Positions 25,867 through 36,474 of a stretch of 64,000 bases of DNA are shown piece by piece. The DNA is from Alphaproteobacteria bacterium (GTDB lineage Bacteria; Pseudomonadota; Alphaproteobacteria; Micropepsales; Micropepsaceae). Under the pieces are notes generated by a model. That model was not told the DNA's origin. It did no database searches and saw only the letters and a list, made by a program, of their open reading frames with translations. Numbering within the stretch: position 1 is the stretch's first letter; the number at the start of each line of letters is the position of its first letter. The position numbers and the translations under genes are program-made. The DNA is taken from the NCBI GenBank assembly GCA_017308475.1, contig JAFKEU010000004.1, positions 310,001 to 374,000 of the forward strand, read 5' to 3'.

Positions 25867-26784
25867 ATGGAGATCTATCTTCCCGTCGCCGAAATGTCCG
25901 TCCATTGGATGGTCATTGTCGGGTTGGGAGGCGTGGCCGGATTGGTGTCTGGAATGTTCGGCGTGGGCGGCGGCTTTCTGCTGACGCCGCTTCTTGTGTT
26001 CTATGGGATTCCCTCCACCGTGGCCGTCGCCACAACCCTTTCGCATGTCACGGCGTCTTCCATGTCGGGAGCGCTTTCCCAATGGCGCCGTCGCGCCATC
26101 GACTTCGCCATGGCCGGCGTGATGCTGGCCGGCGGCCTGGCGGGCACGGGTTTCGGCGTGTGGCTGTTCGCGCTGATGCGCCGCCAGGGCCAGATGGACC
26201 TGATCGTATCGCTGAGCTATGTGCTGCTGCTGGGCACGATCGGCACCATCATGTTGCGTGAAAGCTTGAACAGCCTGCGATCTGTCCGCGTCGGAGCGCC
26301 GGGGCGCCTGCGCGCGGTCAGCCGGGTGCGGATGGCGGGCCTGCCCCTGAAAATGCGTTTTCGCCAGTCGCGCCTCTATATCAGCATCATACCGCCCATT
26401 GGCATCGGTTTCGTGGTCGGCGCGCTGGGCGCGATCATGGGCATCGGCGGCGGCTTCGTCATGGTGCCGGCCATGATCTACCTGCTGCGAATGCCCACCA
26501 ATGTGGTGATGGGCACTTCGCTGACCCAGATCATCGGCGTCACCACCATCACCACCGTGCTGCAGGCGACCAGCAATTATGCGGTCGACATCATGCTGGC
26601 GCTGTTTCTGATCGTGGGCGGCGTGATCGGCGCGCAGCTTGGCGTGCGCATCTCGGGCCGGTTGCGCGGCGAGCACCTGCGCCTCCTGCTGGCCATTGTC
26701 GTGCTGGCCGTCTGCATGGGCCTTCTGTGGGGACTGGTCGCCCGCCCCGACGATGTTTACAGCCTGTCGCTGGGGGCGCAATGA
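25867..26784 (+). CDS. TauE/SafE family membrane exporter
   Basis: The 305-residue protein shows the two repeats of the TauE/SafE family: GLVSGMFGVGGGFLLTPLLVFYGIP near the N-terminus and GALGAIMGIGGGFVMVPAMIYL in the second half, with about eight helices. Members export sulfite, sulfoacetate or related anions. It ends as ATGA with the next gene, a TIGR02186 family protein that almost always accompanies this kind of transporter in alphaproteobacteria. Regulation and substrate are unknown; a sulfur anion is the best guess. Confidence 0.85.
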   Translation: MEIYLPVAEMSVHWMVIVGLGGVAGLVSGMFGVGGGFLLTPLLVFYGIPSTVAVATTLSHVTASSMSGALSQWRRRAIDFAMAGVMLAGGLAGTGFGVWLFALMRRQGQMDLIVSLSYVLLLGTIGTIMLRESLNSLRSVRVGAPGRLRAVSRVRMAGLPLKMRFRQSRLYISIIPPIGIGFVVGALGAIMGIGGGFVMVPAMIYLLRMPTNVVMGTSLTQIIGVTTITTVLQATSNYAVDIMLALFLIVGGVIGAQLGVRISGRLRGEHLRLLLAIVVLAVCMGLLWGLVARPDDVYSLSLGAQ

Positions 26785-27536
26785 GACGGTTTCCGGCGAT
26801 CCTTTTGCTGTTGGCGGCCCTGGCGCCGCTTGCCTGGCCGGCGCAGGCCGAGGACCTGGTGTCCGGCATCAGCCAGGACGTGATTCAGATCACCTCCAAC
26901 TATACGGGCACATCCATCGTGGTGTTCGGCGCCATCGAGCGGCCGCTGGGGGCAGAGGGCCGCGACATTGTGGTGGTGGTGCGCGGGCCCGACACGACCT
27001 TGACCGTACGCAAGCGCGAGCGCATCGCCGGTGTGTGGGTCAACAGCGACGCCGCCCGCCTGGTGGGCATGCCGGCCTTCTACTACATGGCCAGCACCAG
27101 GCCGCTGGAAGCGATCGCCACGCCCAGCAGCCTGACGCGCTATGGCATCGGCGAGCACCATCTGGTGCCGCAGAAGATCGTCAGTCACCATGATCCGCGC
27201 CCCTTCCAGCTGGCTGCCCTGCGGCACCTGGAAAGGGAGGGGCTCTATAATGAAGCGCCCGGCAGCATCGACTTCCTCAGCGAGACCTTATTCCGTACCC
27301 GCGTGCCGGTGCCCGCCGGGGTTGCGCGCGGCCAATACAATGTCGAGGTCTATCTGTTCCGCGGCGGCGAGGTGGTGAGCGCCCAGTCGACGCCGCTGTT
27401 CGTCGACCAGACGGGACTGGAGCGGCGGCTGTTCAATTTCGCGCGCGATGCGCCCTTCTGGTACGGCCTGGCCGCGGTGGCGATGTCGATCCTGCTGGGC
27501 TGGATATCGTCGGTGCTTTTCCGTCGCCCGGCCTAG
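26781..27536 (+). CDS. TIGR02186 family exported/membrane protein, partner of TauE
   Basis: The 251-residue protein has a signal peptide (MRRFPAILLLLAALAPLAWPAQAE) and a beta-rich domain. The domain starts SGISQDVIQITSNYTGTSIVVFGAIE, the hallmark of this alphaproteobacterial family. A single helix near the C-terminus (FWYGLAAVAMSILLGWISSVLF) would anchor it. Most of the protein would be periplasmic. The start overlaps the TauE stop (ATGA at 26781-26784), supporting a joint complex or function. It is convergent with pdeM (4-base overlap). Confidence 0.8.
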   Translation: MRRFPAILLLLAALAPLAWPAQAEDLVSGISQDVIQITSNYTGTSIVVFGAIERPLGAEGRDIVVVVRGPDTTLTVRKRERIAGVWVNSDAARLVGMPAFYYMASTRPLEAIATPSSLTRYGIGEHHLVPQKIVSHHDPRPFQLAALRHLEREGLYNEAPGSIDFLSETLFRTRVPVPAGVARGQYNVEVYLFRGGEVVSAQSTPLFVDQTGLERRLFNFARDAPFWYGLAAVAMSILLGWISSVLFRRPA

Positions 27537-28243
27537 CTCACCAGCCGGCGTGCAATGGCATAGACCCGCGCGCGGCCCAGCATGTAGGCATGGAAGGGCC
27601 CGGCAAACAGCGATCCGATCGCGGGGTCGCCGACATCCAGGCCGCCGGTATAGGCGCCGAAGGACGGCATCACCAGGCGCAGCCCATCGCTGACAAAGCA
27701 GCGCCGGCGCACCCCGCGGCCCCATTTTGTTACGGTCGCGCATGGATGCAGGTGCCCGGCCACCTCGCCCGGCTGGAACATCAGCTGCGGCTCGTGACGG
27801 AAGATCAGTCCGCCCAGCCGATATTCCTGGGCTATCGTGCCGCCCAGCCAGGCGGGCGGCGCCGGATCATGATTGCCGGCGATCCAGATCCACTCCGCGC
27901 CGATGGCCGCCAGGAGCGCCCGTTCGCCATCGCCCATGCGATCTGCGGCGCCGCCGTCATGGAAGGAATCGCCAAGGGCGATGATGCGTGTCGGCTGGTG
28001 GCGGGCCGCCGCGCGACTGACGCGCAACAGCGTGGCCGCCGTGTCGTAAGGCGGCAGAAACTGGCGGCCGCGGGCATAGGCGCTGCCCTTTTCGAAATGC
28101 AGGTCGGCAAAGACCAGGGTGCGGTGCGCCGGCAGGAAGGCCGCGCCGCAGGGATCGAGCAGCAGCGTCTCGCCATTCACGTCGACCAGGACATCGCCAA
28201 TCTGGGAATCTACCAGCCCCGAATCAGTCAACACGCATCGCAT
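27533..28243 (-). CDS. pdeM: Ligase-associated DNA damage response endonuclease PdeM
   Basis: This 236-residue metallophosphatase has the four motifs in order: FADLHFEKG (Asp-His), GDSFHDGG, GNHDP and the distal GHLHP. These bind two metal ions. Family members are linked to the Lhr helicase and an ATP-dependent DNA ligase in a repair system. The start ATG at 28243 overlaps the Lhr stop by 20 bases, so the two are translated from one message. No ligase or LexO nuclease is visible beside them, so the system is only half present here. An alternate GTG lies nine bases further on. Confidence 0.85.
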   Translation of the reverse strand: MRCVLTDSGLVDSQIGDVLVDVNGETLLLDPCGAAFLPAHRTLVFADLHFEKGSAYARGRQFLPPYDTAATLLRVSRAAARHQPTRIIALGDSFHDGGAADRMGDGERALLAAIGAEWIWIAGNHDPAPPAWLGGTIAQEYRLGGLIFRHEPQLMFQPGEVAGHLHPCATVTKWGRGVRRRCFVSDGLRLVMPSFGAYTGGLDVGDPAIGSLFAGPFHAYMLGRARVYAIARRLVS

Positions 28244-30677
28244 CCCGCACCAAGGCGTCTTCGCTTTCCTGCAGGATAGCTTCGTCCACCGCGCCCGCAA
28301 CCATCTCTTTCGAAATCTCCAGCAATGCGGGAACCGCCAGGGGTGATACGCGCTCCAGGCGCCGGGTCACGATCCGGTGGCGCACCCGGGCCAGCATGTC
28401 GCCCAGCCGCGCGATGTCCAGAAGGCCTTCCCCGGCATCGGCATAAGTCGCGCGCAACAGCACATGGTCGGGCTCATGCTCCCTGAGAACGTCGTAAATA
28501 AGGTCCGAAGAAAAGGTCACCTGGCGGCCGGTCTTTTCCCTGCCGGGGAACCGGCGCTGGATCAGCCCGGCGATGATGGCGCAGTTGCGGAAGGTGCGCT
28601 TGTAGAGGTTGGAATCGGCCAGCCAGGCGTCCAGGTCGTCGCCCAGCATATCCTCGTCAAACAGCCGGTTCATGTCGGCCCCACTCATGTCGCGGGCCGA
28701 CCAGATCGCCAGCGCATATTCATTGGCGATGAAGCCGATGGGGTGAAGGTTCAGCCGCTCCAGCCGCCGCGTCAGCAGCATGCCCAGCGTCTGGTGCGCA
28801 AGCCGTCCCTCGAACGGATAGCAGACAAGATAATGCCGGGCGGCGCGCGGGAAGGTTTCAACCAGAAGCTGGCCGGGCTTGGGGATCACGCTGCGCCATT
28901 CCTGGATGCGCAGCCATTCCTGCACCGGATCGGGCAGTCCGGCCCAGCTGTCCGGGCGGCTGACCATCTCGCGCACGCGCTGTGCCAGGAAGGTGGAAAG
29001 AGGAAACTTGCCGCCATTGTAGCTGGGGATCTGGGCCTGGGGATCGGAAGCGCGAGTGACATAGGCCGCATCCTCGCGCAGCCCCTCAAAGCGCAAGACA
29101 TCGCCGGCGAAGACGAATGTATCGCCGACGGAAAGTTGTTCGATGAAATATTCCTCAAGCTGGCCCAGACGGCGGCCACCCGCCCCTGCAGGACGGCCCC
29201 TGGACTGAAGGCGGATATCCACCATCGGGTCTTCCACGATGACCCCGGCGTTCAGGCGCCAATCCTGGGCGATTCGCGGATGGGCCAGCCGGTATCTGCC
29301 TTCCTGGGTCCTGCGAAGCCGCGCATAGCGGTCATAGCGGCGCAGCGCATAGCCGCCTGTGGCGACGAAATCGACCACCGCGTCGAAATCGGCGCGGGGC
29401 AGCCGGGCATAAGGGGCGGCGCCGCGCACTTCCGCGAACAGCGCGTCGGAATCAAAAGGCGCGGCAACCGCGGTGCCCAGGACATGCTGGGCCAGAACAT
29501 CCAGCGCACCGGCCTTCAGCCGCTCGCCATCCAGCTCGCCCGCCAGCACTGCATCGCGCGCGGCGTGGCATTCCAGTACCTCGAAGCGGTTTGCGGGCAC
29601 CAGCAGCGCCGCGCTGGGCTCGTCCAGCCGGTGATTGGCGCGGCCGATGCGCTGGACCAGGCGCGCCGCCCCCTTGGGCGCGCCGATGCAGATCACCCGG
29701 TCCACGGCGCCCCAGTCGATGCCAAGGTCCAGCGTCGAGGTGCATACCACCGCGCGCAGTGCGCCGCGCGTCATTGCCGATTCCACCTTGCGGCGCTGCT
29801 CGGGGGCCAGACTGCCGTGATGCAGCGCGATGGGCAGGTTGTCGTCGTTGATCGCCCACAATTCCTGGAAGGTGCGTTCGGCCTGGCTGCGGGTGTTGAC
29901 GAAGACCAGGGCTGTACGGCTTTGCTGGATCGCCGCCATCACGTCGGCCATGGCGTGGCGCGCCAGATGGCCGGACCAGGGGACATGAGCCTCTGACGCG
30001 CTGATGGCGATCCTGGGCAGCGCGCCGCCCCCGGCGACCACCAGTTCGGACAGGTGCTCGCCCGTTTCCGGCTGCACCATCAGATAGCGGCGAAGCGGCA
30101 TCGGATCCTTGACCGTGGCGGAAAGCCCGACACGCCGGTGGCCCGGAGCAAGGGTGGAGAGCCGCGTCAGCCCCAGCGCCAGAAGATCGCCGCGCTTGGA
30201 ATTGTAGAGCGCGTGCAATTCGTCCAGCACCACGGTTTTCAGGCCGGCGAACAACCGGTCCGCGCGCGGGTGGGCGACCAGCAGAGCAAGCTGTTCGGGC
30301 GTCGTGAGCAGGATGTCGGGCGGAGCGTGACGCTGGCGCTGGCGGCGCGCCGCGGGCGTGTCGCCGGTACGCGTCTCAACCGAAACGCCAAGGCCCATCT
30401 CTGCCACCGGTGTTTCCAGGTTGCGCGCCACATCGACCGCCAGCGCCTTGAGTGGAGAGATATACAGCGTGTTCAGGCCGCGCGCCCGTGACCGCTTCGG
30501 CCTTTCGGAGAGTTCGATCAGGGTGGGCAGGAAACCCGCCAGGGTCTTGCCGCCGCCCGTCGGCGCCACCAGCAGCACACTTTTCCCCCGCGCAGCATGG
30601 TCCACCAGCGCGAGCTGGTGGTCGCGCGGCTGCCAGCCGCGGCGGGCGAACCAGTCCTGAAACAGGGAAGGCAGCAT
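28224..30677 (-). CDS. lhr: Ligase-associated Lhr-type DEXH helicase
   Basis: The 817-residue superfamily 2 helicase has Walker A APTGGGKT at residues 38-45, the DELH Walker B motif, SAT motif III and motif VI (QRIGRANHRLDEP). Lhr-specific winged-helix and C-terminal domains follow (EGRLAHQTLGMLLTRRLE). This short-type Lhr is the ligase-associated form that acts with PdeM in repair. It is the first gene of the pair on this strand. Its ATG lies 47 bases after the stop of the Crp-family gene, which is on the same strand; co-transcription is possible. Confidence 0.85.
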   Translation of the reverse strand: MLPSLFQDWFARRGWQPRDHQLALVDHAARGKSVLLVAPTGGGKTLAGFLPTLIELSERPKRSRARGLNTLYISPLKALAVDVARNLETPVAEMGLGVSVETRTGDTPAARRQRQRHAPPDILLTTPEQLALLVAHPRADRLFAGLKTVVLDELHALYNSKRGDLLALGLTRLSTLAPGHRRVGLSATVKDPMPLRRYLMVQPETGEHLSELVVAGGGALPRIAISASEAHVPWSGHLARHAMADVMAAIQQSRTALVFVNTRSQAERTFQELWAINDDNLPIALHHGSLAPEQRRKVESAMTRGALRAVVCTSTLDLGIDWGAVDRVICIGAPKGAARLVQRIGRANHRLDEPSAALLVPANRFEVLECHAARDAVLAGELDGERLKAGALDVLAQHVLGTAVAAPFDSDALFAEVRGAAPYARLPRADFDAVVDFVATGGYALRRYDRYARLRRTQEGRYRLAHPRIAQDWRLNAGVIVEDPMVDIRLQSRGRPAGAGGRRLGQLEEYFIEQLSVGDTFVFAGDVLRFEGLREDAAYVTRASDPQAQIPSYNGGKFPLSTFLAQRVREMVSRPDSWAGLPDPVQEWLRIQEWRSVIPKPGQLLVETFPRAARHYLVCYPFEGRLAHQTLGMLLTRRLERLNLHPIGFIANEYALAIWSARDMSGADMNRLFDEDMLGDDLDAWLADSNLYKRTFRNCAIIAGLIQRRFPGREKTGRQVTFSSDLIYDVLREHEPDHVLLRATYADAGEGLLDIARLGDMLARVRHRIVTRRLERVSPLAVPALLEISKEMVAGAVDEAILQESEDALVRDAMRVD

Positions 30678-30724
30678 GGCGCGAAAAAGACCATGTCCGC
30701 CCCCGGCAAGGCGAGAAAATTCGT

Positions 30725-31450
30725 TCAGCCCTGCGTGGCGTGGCCGAACAGGCGCTTCAGTTCAGCTTCCGGCGTGCCATAGAAGCTGCCGGCGACCTGT
30801 TCGATCCCCGCGCGGTCGACCATGGTCAGCTGGCCGCGGCGGGTGGTGACGAAGCCGCGCCGTTCGAAGGAATGGATTGCCACCGTCACCCCGGCGCGTC
30901 GCACGCCCAGCATCACCGCCAGGAATTCATGGGTCAGCGGCACGGCATTGGTGGTCAGCCGGTCATGGGCCATCAACAGCCAGCGCGCCAGGCGCTGTTC
31001 CAGCTTGGCGCGGCCATTGGCCAGCGCGGTATGGGCGGTCTGGATCATGAAGCCCTGCGCCCATTTCAGCATCAGGGCGCGCATCGCCTCGCTGCCGGCG
31101 ATGGCCTGGCACAGCGGCTCTTGCGCAATGCGGTGGCCGGCGCCGCCGATCTGCATATAGGTGGAATGCTGGGCCCGGTCGTCGCCCATGATCAGCGGCA
31201 CGCCGGTCATGCCTTCAAAACCGATCACCCCGACCTCGATGCGGTGATCCTCGCTGTCCACCGCCACCACCGAGGCCACACCCGATTCCAGGAAATAGGA
31301 ATGGGTGATCGGCTTGTGCGGGACCTCGATGACTTGCCGCTCCTTCAGTTGAACGGATTCCAGATGCGGCCCGATCAGATCCCAGCAGTCGAGCGGAATC
31401 ATCTGCAAAAGCCGGTTTCGAATTCCGGCGCGTGCATGTGCTTCCAACAT
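30725..31450 (-). CDS. Crp/Fnr family transcriptional regulator
   Basis: The 241-residue protein has an N-terminal cyclic-nucleotide-binding-like beta roll (ESVQLKERQVIEVPHKPITHSYFLESG) and a C-terminal winged helix-turn-helix (PLTHEFLAVMLGVRRAGVTVAIHSFERRG). It lacks the four-cysteine iron-sulfur cluster of FNR; only one N-terminal Cys is seen. It differs from the FixK gene at 57164 and is probably a different subgroup (Crp-type, often nutrient or stress linked). Upstream sits a 267-base region with three inverted repeats that might be autoregulatory sites. Confidence 0.8.
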   Translation of the reverse strand: MLEAHARAGIRNRLLQMIPLDCWDLIGPHLESVQLKERQVIEVPHKPITHSYFLESGVASVVAVDSEDHRIEVGVIGFEGMTGVPLIMGDDRAQHSTYMQIGGAGHRIAQEPLCQAIAGSEAMRALMLKWAQGFMIQTAHTALANGRAKLEQRLARWLLMAHDRLTTNAVPLTHEFLAVMLGVRRAGVTVAIHSFERRGFVTTRRGQLTMVDRAGIEQVAGSFYGTPEAELKRLFGHATQG

Positions 31451-31717
31451 CAGTGACGAGCCCCGAGACGCGAAGGAAATGCCATCGCAACGCTTCCGAA
31501 AATAGCGTTATGGCCGGGAAAACCTACGCTTATTTCAGTACGGTAACGTACCTGTGGTACACGGATCATCAAAAGCTTGTGCACGCCGTGCGGATGCGTC
31601 GCCATCGCTGGAATATTCCTCTTCAGTACACAGACAAATATGCCGTGCCCCCTCAAAACAAGGGGAGGCCGCTTGCGCGTCCGGAAGAGAAACGAATGTG
31701 CGGCGGGGCGGGTTGCC
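31451..31717. promoter_or_regulatory. Repeat-rich intergenic region upstream of the Crp-family gene
   Basis: No gene fits this 267-base stretch. It contains GTAC-GGTAAC-GTAC overlapping GTACC-TGT-GGTAC (31538-31560), a perfect palindrome GGAATATTCC (31610-31619) and a stem CCCCT-N7-AGGGG (31649-31665). The AT content is higher than in flanking genes. The regulator that binds is unknown. Confidence 0.45.
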
Positions 31718-32482
31718 TCAGGCGCCGAAAAAGTCGATCACCGCCTGCCGGGTGCGGCGGTCGCCCACCGCCGACATGTGATCGCGCCCCGGAATGGTCA
31801 CAGCTTTGCCATCTGCAAAGAGCTTTGCCAGGGGTTCTGCGCGGCCCGCGGTGTCGTCCATCTCCCCATCCACGACCAGGATTGGCCGCGCCAGCGCCGC
31901 AAGTGTGGCGACGGGAAGATGGGGCGACATCGCCCGCATGCAGGCGGCCAGCGCGATGCGGTCCTTGCCCGACTGGTCGGCAAAGGTACGAAACATGCGG
32001 GCGCGCGGATCGGTGATGCTGTCGATTTCCTCGGTCAGCAGCGCTTCGGCCAAGACGGCGCGCGCCTTCGGAGAGGTGACGCGATCTTCCAGATAATGTT
32101 CGCCCACGCCCGCGACCGCCAGCTTGCGCACCCGCGCGGGATGCGAGGCAAGCAGCCGGAGGCCGATAAAGCCGCCCATCGAATAGCCCAGCACGAACGA
32201 ATCGGACAGACCCGCCGCGTTCATCACTGCGATGGCGTCTTCAACCATCCGTTCATGACCGTACATGTCCGGATCATGGGGCTTTCCGCTGTCGCCGTGG
32301 CCGCGGCAATCCATCGCCACGATGGAAAAGCCCGCCTCGGTCAGGCCGCCATACCAGCCGGTGGATTTCCAGTTCTGCAGGCGGCTGGAACCGAAGCCGT
32401 GGATCATCAGGACGGGCGGCCCCTTGCCGTGTCGCTCGAAGGCCAGGGGCGTGCCGTCAACAGCAGTGGTGAATTCCGGCAT
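31718..32482 (-). CDS. Alpha/beta hydrolase
   Basis: The 254-residue enzyme has the oxyanion HGFG motif after a short N-terminal beta strand (PPVLMIHGFGSSR), the nucleophile elbow GYSMGG, and a C-terminal catalytic histidine in PGRDHMSAVGD. Aspartate sits in VVDGEMDD. The fold is typical of esterases and carbon-carbon hydrolases; no substrate is evident. ATG 32482 follows AGGGAG by 8 bases; upstream codons in the same frame are rejected. It is divergent from the DUF423 gene with only 64 bases between the starts. Confidence 0.82.
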   Translation of the reverse strand: MPEFTTAVDGTPLAFERHGKGPPVLMIHGFGSSRLQNWKSTGWYGGLTEAGFSIVAMDCRGHGDSGKPHDPDMYGHERMVEDAIAVMNAAGLSDSFVLGYSMGGFIGLRLLASHPARVRKLAVAGVGEHYLEDRVTSPKARAVLAEALLTEEIDSITDPRARMFRTFADQSGKDRIALAACMRAMSPHLPVATLAALARPILVVDGEMDDTAGRAEPLAKLFADGKAVTIPGRDHMSAVGDRRTRQAVIDFFGA

Positions 32483-32533
32483 GACGGCTGCTCCCTGTGG
32501 CGGGACAAACTCGCAAAGCCCAGCGGCCCTGTC

Positions 32534-32539
32534 TATAAT
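32534..32539 (+). promoter_or_regulatory. Consensus -10 TATAAT for the DUF423 gene (leaderless geometry)
   Basis: A perfect TATAAT ends 8 bases before the ATG at 32547, which puts the predicted transcript start at or next to the start codon. The best -35 candidate, 17 bases upstream (TCGCAA), matches poorly. No Shine-Dalgarno is present, consistent with a leaderless message. Confidence 0.5.
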
Positions 32540-32546
32540 CGCACGC

Positions 32547-32921
32547 ATGCGGATATGGCTGTTTCTCGCCGCGCTGTGCGGCGGCTTCGGGGTTCTTCTG
32601 GGCGCGTTTGCGGCCCATGGCCTGGCCGGCCGGCTGGACGCCAGGTTGCTGGGCATCTTCGACACCGGCGCGCGCTATCAGATGGTTCATGCCCTGGCGA
32701 TGGGGCTGGCGGCGCTGGCCATGCGGGGCGGGGCCCGCAGCCGTGCGCGGATGGCCGCCATCGCCTTCCTGGTGGGAATCGTGCTGTTTTCCGGCTCGCT
32801 CTATCTGCTGGCGCTAACCGGGGCGCTGAAGCTGGCGTTGCTGACGCCGCTGGGTGGCCTGGCGTTTGTCACGGGGTGGGGATTTCTGGCCGCCGCCGCA
32901 TTCAAACTGCCCTCCGACTGA
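32547..32921 (+). CDS. DUF423 family small membrane protein
   Basis: The 124-residue protein has four hydrophobic helices and the DUF423 signature GGFGVLLGAFAAHGLAG at residues 9-25, with ARYQMVHALAMGLAAL next. These small inner-membrane proteins (E. coli YgdD-like) have no proven biochemical role. The ATG is preceded by a consensus -10 with no ribosome site. Eleven bases downstream the CopC-like gene starts, with its own good ribosome site, so the two are probably one unit. Confidence 0.8.
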   Translation: MRIWLFLAALCGGFGVLLGAFAAHGLAGRLDARLLGIFDTGARYQMVHALAMGLAALAMRGGARSRARMAAIAFLVGIVLFSGSLYLLALTGALKLALLTPLGGLAFVTGWGFLAAAAFKLPSD

Positions 32922-32931
32922 AGGACACCGC

Positions 32932-33279
32932 ATGACACGTCTTGCCGCCCTCATTCTGCTGCCTGCCTTCTTCAGTACGCCCGCCCTCGCCGGCATCCGG
33001 CTTCAGTCCTCCGATCCCGCCCAGGGCGCGCGCGTGGCAGAGACCGCGCGGATTACCCTGCGTTTTTCCGGGGCGATGCAGCCTGCCCTGAGCGGCGCCA
33101 TGCTGGTAGGCCCGTCCGGCAAGACAGTGCCGGCCGCCGCCGCCACTGGCATGAACGCAATCACGCTTCTGCCCTTCCACCTGCAGCCGGGCCGCTATCA
33201 TGTCGACTGGCACAGCGTGGGCCAGGACAAGAGCATGGCGAAAGGCTCCATCGCCTTCACCGTGGTGCCGCGAGATTGA
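32932..33279 (+). CDS. CopC-domain periplasmic protein lacking the usual copper ligands
   Basis: The 115-residue protein has a signal peptide (MTRLAALILLPAFFSTPALA) and a CopC beta-barrel: SSDPAQGARVAE, ITLRFSGAMQPALSG and a C-terminal YHVDWHSVGQDKSMAKGSIAFTV. Canonical CopC binds Cu(II) through a mature N-terminal His and an Asp-Gly-His motif. Here the mature start is Gly-Ile-Arg, and the late motif reads GQDKSMAKG without His. It may bind no copper or a different ligand. GAAGGA precedes the ATG by 6 bases. It is convergent with otsA. Confidence 0.75.
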   Translation: MTRLAALILLPAFFSTPALAGIRLQSSDPAQGARVAETARITLRFSGAMQPALSGAMLVGPSGKTVPAAAATGMNAITLLPFHLQPGRYHVDWHSVGQDKSMAKGSIAFTVVPRD

Positions 33280-33289
33280 AACGATCCGG

Positions 33290-34686
<1,397 letters not shown>

Positions 34687-34705
<19 letters not shown>

Positions 34706-36474
34706 TAGCGGTCCTCCCAACTTTGGCTGAGACGCATCGCGCTCAGGATGATTCCGGCCATGGAATAGGTCTGGGGAAAATTCCCCCACAAGGCGCCGGT
34801 CTGGGGATGGATGTCCTCGGCCAGGAGGCCGTAGTTATTGCGCAGCGACAGGGCATCTGCATAGCGCTCGCGCGCCTCCTCGCGGCGGCCAAGCGCAGCC
34901 AGCGCGTCGATAAGCCAGAAACGGCAGACCAGGAATTCGGTTTCCGGCAGGCCGAAATCGTCCTCGGCGGCATAGCGCATCACATGTCGCCCCCGCACCA
35001 AATCGTGTTCGATCGCCGCCACGGTGGAGGCAAAACGGGGATCATCCGGCTCGATCAGCCCCAGATCGGGCAAAAGCAGAACGCTGGCATCCATGTCGTC
35101 GATGCCTTCCGCAGCGGTGAAGGCCCGGCGCTTTTCGTTCCACACGCGCCGCAGCAGCGTTTCGCCGATGGAATCGGCTTGGCCATGCCAATAGGTGGCA
35201 CGCTCGGCTAGGCCCAGCCGGGCGGCAATGGCACCGGTGCGGCTGAGGCCTGCCCAGCACATCGCCGCGGAATGGGTATGCAGGCGCTTCCTGCCCCGGA
35301 ATTCCCAGATCCCGGCATCGGGCTCCAGCGCCAGGTTGGCACACTGCCGCGCCATCTTCTCTATCAGGCGGAACAGCGTCTCATCTCCCGGATTGGGCAG
35401 GCGCCGGTCGAAGAACATCGGCACCGCCGACAGGATCACACTGCCATAGGCGTCATGCTGGACCTGATCGACCGCGGCATTTCCGACGCGCACCGGGCCG
35501 TGGCCCTCGAACCCCTTCAGATCCGGCGCGGTCCATTCGGTCAGATCGTCGTTGGGCACGATGCCATAGACAGGCTTGAGCGTTTCCTCGTTGCCGGCGA
35601 TCGACAGGATATAGGTGATATATTCTTCCATCGTGCGGGTGGCACCGATGGCGTTAAGCGCCCGGACAACGAAATAGGCATCGCGCAACCAGCAATAACG
35701 GTAGTCCCAGTTGCGGCCCGAATGGGGTGCTTCGGGCAGCGAGGTCGTCAGCGCCGCCACGATGCCGCCCGTCTCCTCGAAATTGCAGAGTTTCAGCGTG
35801 ATGGCGGCGCGGATGGTGGCTTCCTGCCATTCATAGGCGATGCTCAGGTAGCGTACCCATTCCTTCCAATACCCGTTCGTCCGCTGGTAGAAATCGCGCA
35901 CCGTGCTGGCGATGTCGCCGGTGAACGGCTCGTCCGGCCCGAACACCAGATGCAGCGGCCGGGTCAGGGCGAACGGCGTCTCCTGCTGGATATAGGACAG
36001 CGGAGCGTCGGTGGTAAGGCGGATCAGCGCCGGCTCGCCATAAGTGACATGGCTGGAGCCCGCCACGCGGCGCTTCATCGGATTGCCGTAATATTGGGTG
36101 GGCCGCACCCGGATGGTGATGCGCGGCATGCCGGCCACGGGTTCGATGATGCGCATCAACTGCGGCGGGCGCAGCAGGCGCGCGAAATTGCGCATGCGCG
36201 GGGCAAAGTCGGTGATGCGAACCTTGGCACCGTCCTCGGCAGTCAACTCCGTCACGACGGTGGCGGTGTTGCGCTCATAGACTGAACTGACGCCAACCTG
36301 ACGATCCAGCACCACATCGGAAAAACCCTTTTCTTCGTCGCCCGCGATCAGCCGGCAGAAGACCGCGTCGCTGTCAAAGCGGGGAAAGCACCACCACACG
36401 ATCTGGCCGTGGGTATTGACCAGCGCGGCGATTCGGCCATTGCCGATGACGGCCAGATCGAGCGGGCCGGTCAT
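34687..36474 (-). CDS. GH15 family glycoside hydrolase (trehalase/glucoamylase-like)
   Basis: The 595-residue protein has the GH15 architecture: an N-terminal beta domain (IGNGRIAALVNTHGQIVWWCFPRFDS), then an (alpha/alpha)6 barrel with GRNWDYRYCWLRDAYF. A likely general acid is in IWEFRGRKRLHTHSAAMCWAG, and the second catalytic region is LLAEDIHPQTGALWGNFPQTYS. GH15 includes glucoamylases and phosphate-requiring mycobacterial trehalases. Sitting between otsB and otsA with ATGA overlap to otsB suggests trehalose as substrate. Which sugar it cleaves is not decided by sequence. Confidence 0.85.

Noticed and set aside
31432..32016. Plus-strand frame of 194 codons in front of the hydrolase
   Set aside because: It overlaps the hydrolase antisense and the repeat-rich gap; no motif, Arg/Pro-rich.
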